Part shown: positions 61,237 through 64,000 of the stretch, piece after piece | Numbering within the stretch: the stretch's first letter is position 1 | How the letters are laid out: each line of letters begins with the position of its first letter | Source: a virus | Length of the DNA: 64,000 bases | IMG/VR virus record: IMGVR_UViG_3300010157_000032 | Span: 1 to 64,000 of that record | Reading direction: 5' to 3' (one strand) | Made by a program: the position numbers and the translations under genes | The notes under the pieces: model-generated | Seen by the model: the letters and a program-made list of their open reading frames with translations, nothing else | What the model was told of the DNA's origin: nothing | Database searches by the model: none

Positions 61237-62259
61237 TTAAGCGTTATCGATCAACAATGAATCTGCTGTGGCTGCAGACATGTTCCACTTGACTTGTGAT
61301 CCATCTACAAAAGCCGCATCTGTTCCAGTGCCACGTGCAATTGTAACTTTGCGTGATGTAATCTTGGTAGCAAAGTATGTATAGCCAGCAGAGTCAAGTA
61401 AACGGATACTGCCTTCGCCAGCCGCTGAAGCAACTGAAGACTTCAATGCAACGATGCCTGTACGTGTACCGTCTGTTACTTTGAAACGATTTGTTGAAAC
61501 TTGTTTAAGAATATCAACAGTAGTTGCTGAACCACCAGTTAAGTATGCTGTCATTAAGATTGTATTTTCTTGGTTAGTTGCTGAACCAACATTGCCAGTA
61601 TCTACATTCAATACTGCTGTGGCTGTTAATGTGCCTTGTGTACCAGTTGACAATGTAACTGCCGGCACTGTTGTATAACCAGAACCGCTTTCAGTAATTG
61701 TGAATCCAGTAATTGTACCTGCGGCTGCAACTGAACCACCTAATGTGATTGTTAAATCGTTTGTTGTAGCAACACCGCCTAAGCTAGCACCATCAATAAC
61801 AATAGTGTTACCTGAAGCATAGCCTGTACCTTTAGTAGTACAAGTGATAGTTGTGCTTGCACCATAGCTTGTGCCACCAGTACGTACAACTGTAAACACA
61901 GCACTAGTACCAGTACCGTTTGTTGATTTTTGTGTTAGGCCAGTAAAAGTCTGTGTTACTGCTACTGCTGTACCTGAACCAGTTAATGTTGTTACGTTAG
62001 TGCCAGATGTACCAGCGGCAATAGTTAACAATGCACCTGCTGGGCCTACTACTAAACTAGCTGTTGCACGAACACCATTTGGTAGTGTTGGAGTTGCAAT
62101 ACTGATTTGTGATGCACCTGCTGTAAAACCTGATGAGTTGTTAGCACCAGCCAATGTGATACTTGCAATCCCTTCACCGCCGATACCTTCATCAGTTGTA
62201 GTGCTTGCGGAACCGACGTTACGGTTACCAAAATATTTCTTATTTAAAGGACGTCCCAT
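61237..62259 (-). CDS. Head-proximal conserved virion protein with a beta module shared with fibres
   Basis: A 340-aa protein starting MGRPLNKKYFGNRNVGSAST, an N-terminus I know from conserved structural proteins of marine T4-like phages. Residues 100-190 contain one copy of the GTGYxxG...IDG...LGG...NDLTITL module found in the giant fibres. A C-terminal half with ENTILMTAYLTGGSATTVDI, then IRLLDSAGYTYFATKITSRK and VDGSQVKWNMS follows. It is one gene away from the major capsid gene, with a perfect TATAAATA late promoter and AAGGAGAAAAC. It could be a head decoration or accessory; the location in the virion is not shown by sequence. Confidence 0.65.
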   Translation of the reverse strand: MGRPLNKKYFGNRNVGSASTTTDEGIGGEGIASITLAGANNSSGFTAGASQISIATPTLPNGVRATASLVVGPAGALLTIAAGTSGTNVTTLTGSGTAVAVTQTFTGLTQKSTNGTGTSAVFTVVRTGGTSYGASTTITCTTKGTGYASGNTIVIDGASLGGVATTNDLTITLGGSVAAAGTITGFTITESGSGYTTVPAVTLSTGTQGTLTATAVLNVDTGNVGSATNQENTILMTAYLTGGSATTVDILKQVSTNRFKVTDGTRTGIVALKSSVASAAGEGSIRLLDSAGYTYFATKITSRKVTIARGTGTDAAFVDGSQVKWNMSAATADSLLIDNA

Positions 62260-62355
62260 TTTGTTTTCTCCTTGTAGAAAAACGGCGTTCTAGGCCGTAC
62301 GCGGTTGGATTTCCGCATAAAATCCACACCATGTGGATCATACATTGTATTTATA
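62260..62355 (-). promoter_or_regulatory. Perfect late promoter (TATAAATA) and hairpin-rich leader
   Basis: The minus strand at 62348-62355 reads TATAAATA exactly as the T4 consensus; it overlaps the stop codon of the ubiquitin-like gene. The leader of roughly 80 nt then holds an ATCCACA/TGTGGAT hairpin followed by TTTTAT, a short GCGG/CCGC stem and an ACGGC/GCCGT hairpin, before AAGGAGAAAAC and the ATG at 62259. Confidence 0.7.
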
Positions 62356-63097
62356 CGTAAGTGATTCGCATAGCTACGTTGTCAATATATGCCGTATCAG
62401 TGTGTGGTGTAAGAACGTTGCTTCTAAAGGCTATTGCAACACCAAAGTTTACGTTAATTGTATCTATTAACTGTATTGGACTATTCCATAAGTTTGTAGG
62501 AGATCCATAAATTTTATAGTTGTCTACTCCAGGATCTGCAATATTATCGCCGACTAGTTGTCCGTTTAGAACTAGTTGCACAACATAGTCTTGAACTCTA
62601 GATGCTCTGATAGAATCTATTTGAACTTCAATCCCCAGCAATGTTGATCCGTTGGGAGAAAATGCAAAGTTAGTAAACCATAACTGGCTGGTTATTGTGG
62701 CAAATCGCTCTTGCCATAGACCTGATATTGTATGTAAAGGTTTAGCACTAGTGGCATACTTTGACACACCTCTACCAATGCTGGCTGCTGTATCTAGCCA
62801 GCTTATACTGTTATCCGTACTTACTTGAGTTACCAAGTTTGAAACAAGAAATTTGGTAGTTGTTGGTATAGGTGCTGGCGGTACTACCAGCACTGTTAGT
62901 ACTAGTACTGAAAGTTTTTGAATATTATAATCATCTAATGTTCGACCAGGTTCTAAAATAGTACCATTGTAAGTTAATTGTGGTTGTCCGGCAGGTGGAC
63001 CTATTCTATCCTGTATTTTTGCTAGGACTCCTTCGATAGAATCAGAAGACTCTACATCAATTGTGATAGTAGACGGTACCTGAACAAATATTTGCAT
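62351..63097 (-). CDS. Virion-type protein with N-terminal ubiquitin-like domain
   Basis: A 248-aa protein. Residues 1-70 align with eukaryotic ubiquitin, recalled from memory, with one 2-residue gap in the first loop: [24 protein letters not shown] and others match, about 40 of 70 identical by eye. The ubiquitin diglycine end is absent; the chain runs into a Pro-rich linker (about 72-80) and a beta-sandwich (about 85-248) with [20 protein letters not shown], then [11 protein letters not shown], then FGVAIAF, a type I associate with phage virion proteins. Ubiquitin K48 is Thr46 here; K63 and K29 equivalents (K61, K27) remain. It lies directly downstream of gp23, with its own GGTAAATA box and AGGAAT. 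Likely head-associated or decorating; any ubiquitin-related function is speculation. Confidence 0.8.
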   Translation of the reverse strand: MQIFVQVPSTITIDVESSDSIEGVLAKIQDRIGPPAGQPQLTYNGTILEPGRTLDDYNIQKLSVLVLTVLVVPPAPIPTTTKFLVSNLVTQVSTDNSISWLDTAASIGRGVSKYATSAKPLHTISGLWQERFATITSQLWFTNFAFSPNGSTLLGIEVQIDSIRASRVQDYVVQLVLNGQLVGDNIADPGVDNYKIYGSPTNLWNSPIQLIDTINVNFGVAIAFRSNVLTPHTDTAYIDNVAMRITYV

Positions 63098-63115
63098 AAT
63101 AAATTCCTGTTAGTA

Positions 63116-63123
63116 TATTTACC
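63116..63123 (-). promoter_or_regulatory. Late promoter-like box for the ubiquitin-like gene (GGTAAATA)
   Basis: The minus strand reads GGTAAATA about 18 nt before the ATG at 63097, with AGGAAT between. The gp23 terminator lies immediately upstream, so this gene appears to be transcribed independently of gp23. Confidence 0.5.
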
Positions 63124-63128
63124 CAAAG

Positions 63129-63152
63129 AAAAACGCCCCGAAGGGCGTTTTT
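63129..63152. terminator. Terminator after major capsid gene
   Basis: A perfect 10-bp stem (63129-63138 with 63143-63152; AAAAACGCCC/GGGCGTTTTT) has a TTCG loop on the minus strand and T-runs on both strands. A second hairpin, TTTTGC/GCAAAA (63155-63160 with 63165-63170), lies between it and the gp23 stop and may help termination or protect the mRNA end. Confidence 0.9.
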
Positions 63153-63180
63153 AATTTTGCTAAAGCAAAAAGTTACAGGA

Positions 63181-64000
63181 TTACTGGAACTTAACGTTAC
63201 CTGAAGTAATACCAACTAGACCTAAATAGTCAGCGGCGTTACCTAAGCTACTTGCTGTGTTCGACAACTCAACATAACCATAACGTGTCATGAATGATAC
63301 GACTGGCTCAAATGTTGATGGATCTAAAACAACACCACTGCTCATCAATGGAATGTATGGGCAATAGAAAGCAGGAGCATCAGATTCTGAAGAACCTTTG
63401 TAACCTACTAGGATGCTTTGTGAATCGCTAGCATATGAGTTAACATATACTTTCATAGCATTGTTCAATGTACCAACAAACTTAGTGTTTGTAGGTGCTT
63501 CGAATGTACCTTCTGTTGTACGAGCAAATGCGCTAGTAGTAGCAGATTGTAGAATTGTCAATGCAAATGGGCTAACCACAGCGTAGTTACCAGCACCACG
63601 ACGTGTACGTTGAGCGATCAAGTTAGCAACGCGGTTGATCATAACTGCCAAGGCAGCATGCTCATCACCCACGAATGTTGCTGTACCAGATACTGACGCT
63701 TGGTCGTATGTGTATAAAGCTGAACCAGCTAATGATTGTAGGCTAGCTAGAATCTCTTGGTCGATCTCAGCAGTAATTTCTTGTGCTAGAGCAGCCATGA
63801 TTTCAGCTTCTACGTCAATACCTTGTTGTGCTTGTGCATCTTGAGCTGATTCAAATGTCCAGCGAGCTGACAATTTACGTGTCTTCGCTTCAACAGTTTG
63901 TTTCAAGATTTGAATGCTTAATCTGTTACCAGCTTGACCTTCTAAAGTAGCTGTTGAGCTAGCCTTAGGAGTTGCGTCAGTTGTGTTACCAGAGTAAGAA
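63181..64000 (-). CDS. 23: Major capsid protein gp23, C-terminal part, continues beyond the right edge
   Basis: The frame stays open to position 64000, so the start is outside the window; the TTG at 63906 is internal. About 272 residues are visible. Matches to the T4 gp23 family are QILKQTVEAKTRKLSARWTF, then QQGIDVEAEIMAAL (T4: VEAKSRALKAEYT...LDAEAEL), ANLIAQRTRRGAGNYAVVSP, and FYCPYIPLMSSGVVLDPSTF, then MTRYGYV (T4: FYCPYVPL...FKTRYGMV). It forms the hexameric lattice of the prohead and is normally processed by gp21 at its N-terminus, which is not visible here. A strong terminator follows. Confidence 0.95.
   Translation of the reverse strand, partial: SYSGNTTDATPKASSTATLEGQAGNRLSIQILKQTVEAKTRKLSARWTFESAQDAQAQQGIDVEAEIMAALAQEITAEIDQEILASLQSLAGSALYTYDQASVSGTATFVGDEHAALAVMINRVANLIAQRTRRGAGNYAVVSPFALTILQSATTSAFARTTEGTFEAPTNTKFVGTLNNAMKVYVNSYASDSQSILVGYKGSSESDAPAFYCPYIPLMSSGVVLDPSTFEPVVSFMTRYGYVELSNTASSLGNAADYLGLVGITSGNVKFQ

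Noticed and set aside
62351-63097. Conjugatable ubiquitin or a ubiquitin-processing pathway
   Set aside because: The C-terminal diglycine is absent and the domain continues into another domain; no E1, E2 or deubiquitinase-like gene was recognised. Only a ubiquitin-like fold is claimed.
63181-63906. A separate 241-aa gene beginning at TTG 63906
   Set aside because: The frame is open upstream to the window end and the upstream residues continue the gp23 sequence, so this is an internal codon of gp23.

Overview
This window is part of a T4-superfamily contractile-tailed phage (myovirus), probably a marine or freshwater relative of the cyanophage/pelagiphage type. The evidence is recognisable T4 homologues: terminase gp17 and gp16, head completion gp4, tube gp19, sheath gp18, dNMP kinase gp1, necks gp13 and gp14, sheath stabiliser gp15 and the C-terminal part of capsid gp23 at the right edge. 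T4-style late-promoter boxes (NNTAAATA) also precede many genes. The DNA is AT-rich and almost entirely coding. No photosynthesis genes, integrase, CRISPR array or convincing tRNA was found, so the host cannot be named.

Layout. 1-7.1 kb (minus): a large virion protein cut by the left edge, gp17, two putative internal-head proteins, gp16, gp4, a small unknown protein and a tube-like protein. 7.1-13 kb: gp19, a very large gp18, an HNH protein on plus, dNMP kinase and gp13. 13-16.4 kb (plus): gp14, gp15 and a Nudix hydrolase, an inverted segment. 16.4-27.9 kb (minus): a 2225-aa fibre/baseplate protein and fibre genes with an intact S53 (sedolisin) peptidase among them. 28-32.6 kb (plus): a sugar-modification cassette of a GT9-like glycosyltransferase, two tandem SGNH-like proteins and a NodU/TobZ carbamoyltransferase. 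32.7-37.3 kb (minus): three cysteine- and glycine-rich adhesin-like paralogues interleaved with two related proteins that carry a tail-assembly-chaperone-like motif. 37.3-61.2 kb (minus): giant fibre proteins of 4042 and 1962 aa plus several smaller fibre/virion proteins. 61.2-64 kb (minus): a head-proximal virion protein, a protein with a ubiquitin-like N-terminus, and gp23.

How it fits together. This is a virion-building region: packaging, head, neck, tail and a very large adsorption apparatus. The fibre proteins share a few beta-rich modules reused in different combinations, which points to expansion by duplication and recombination. The plus-strand cassette may modify a glycan on the host or virion.

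The most unusual items are: (1) a ubiquitin-like domain, about 57 percent identical by eye to eukaryotic ubiquitin, fused to a virion-type beta domain directly downstream of the major capsid gene; (2) a complete sedolisin peptidase in a fibre operon; (3) three Cys-rich Gly-rich adhesin paralogues; and (4) late-promoter boxes 4-7 nt upstream of start codons lacking Shine-Dalgarno sequences, which suggests leaderless late mRNAs. All functions are assigned from sequence reading and memory of the families; no database search was run.
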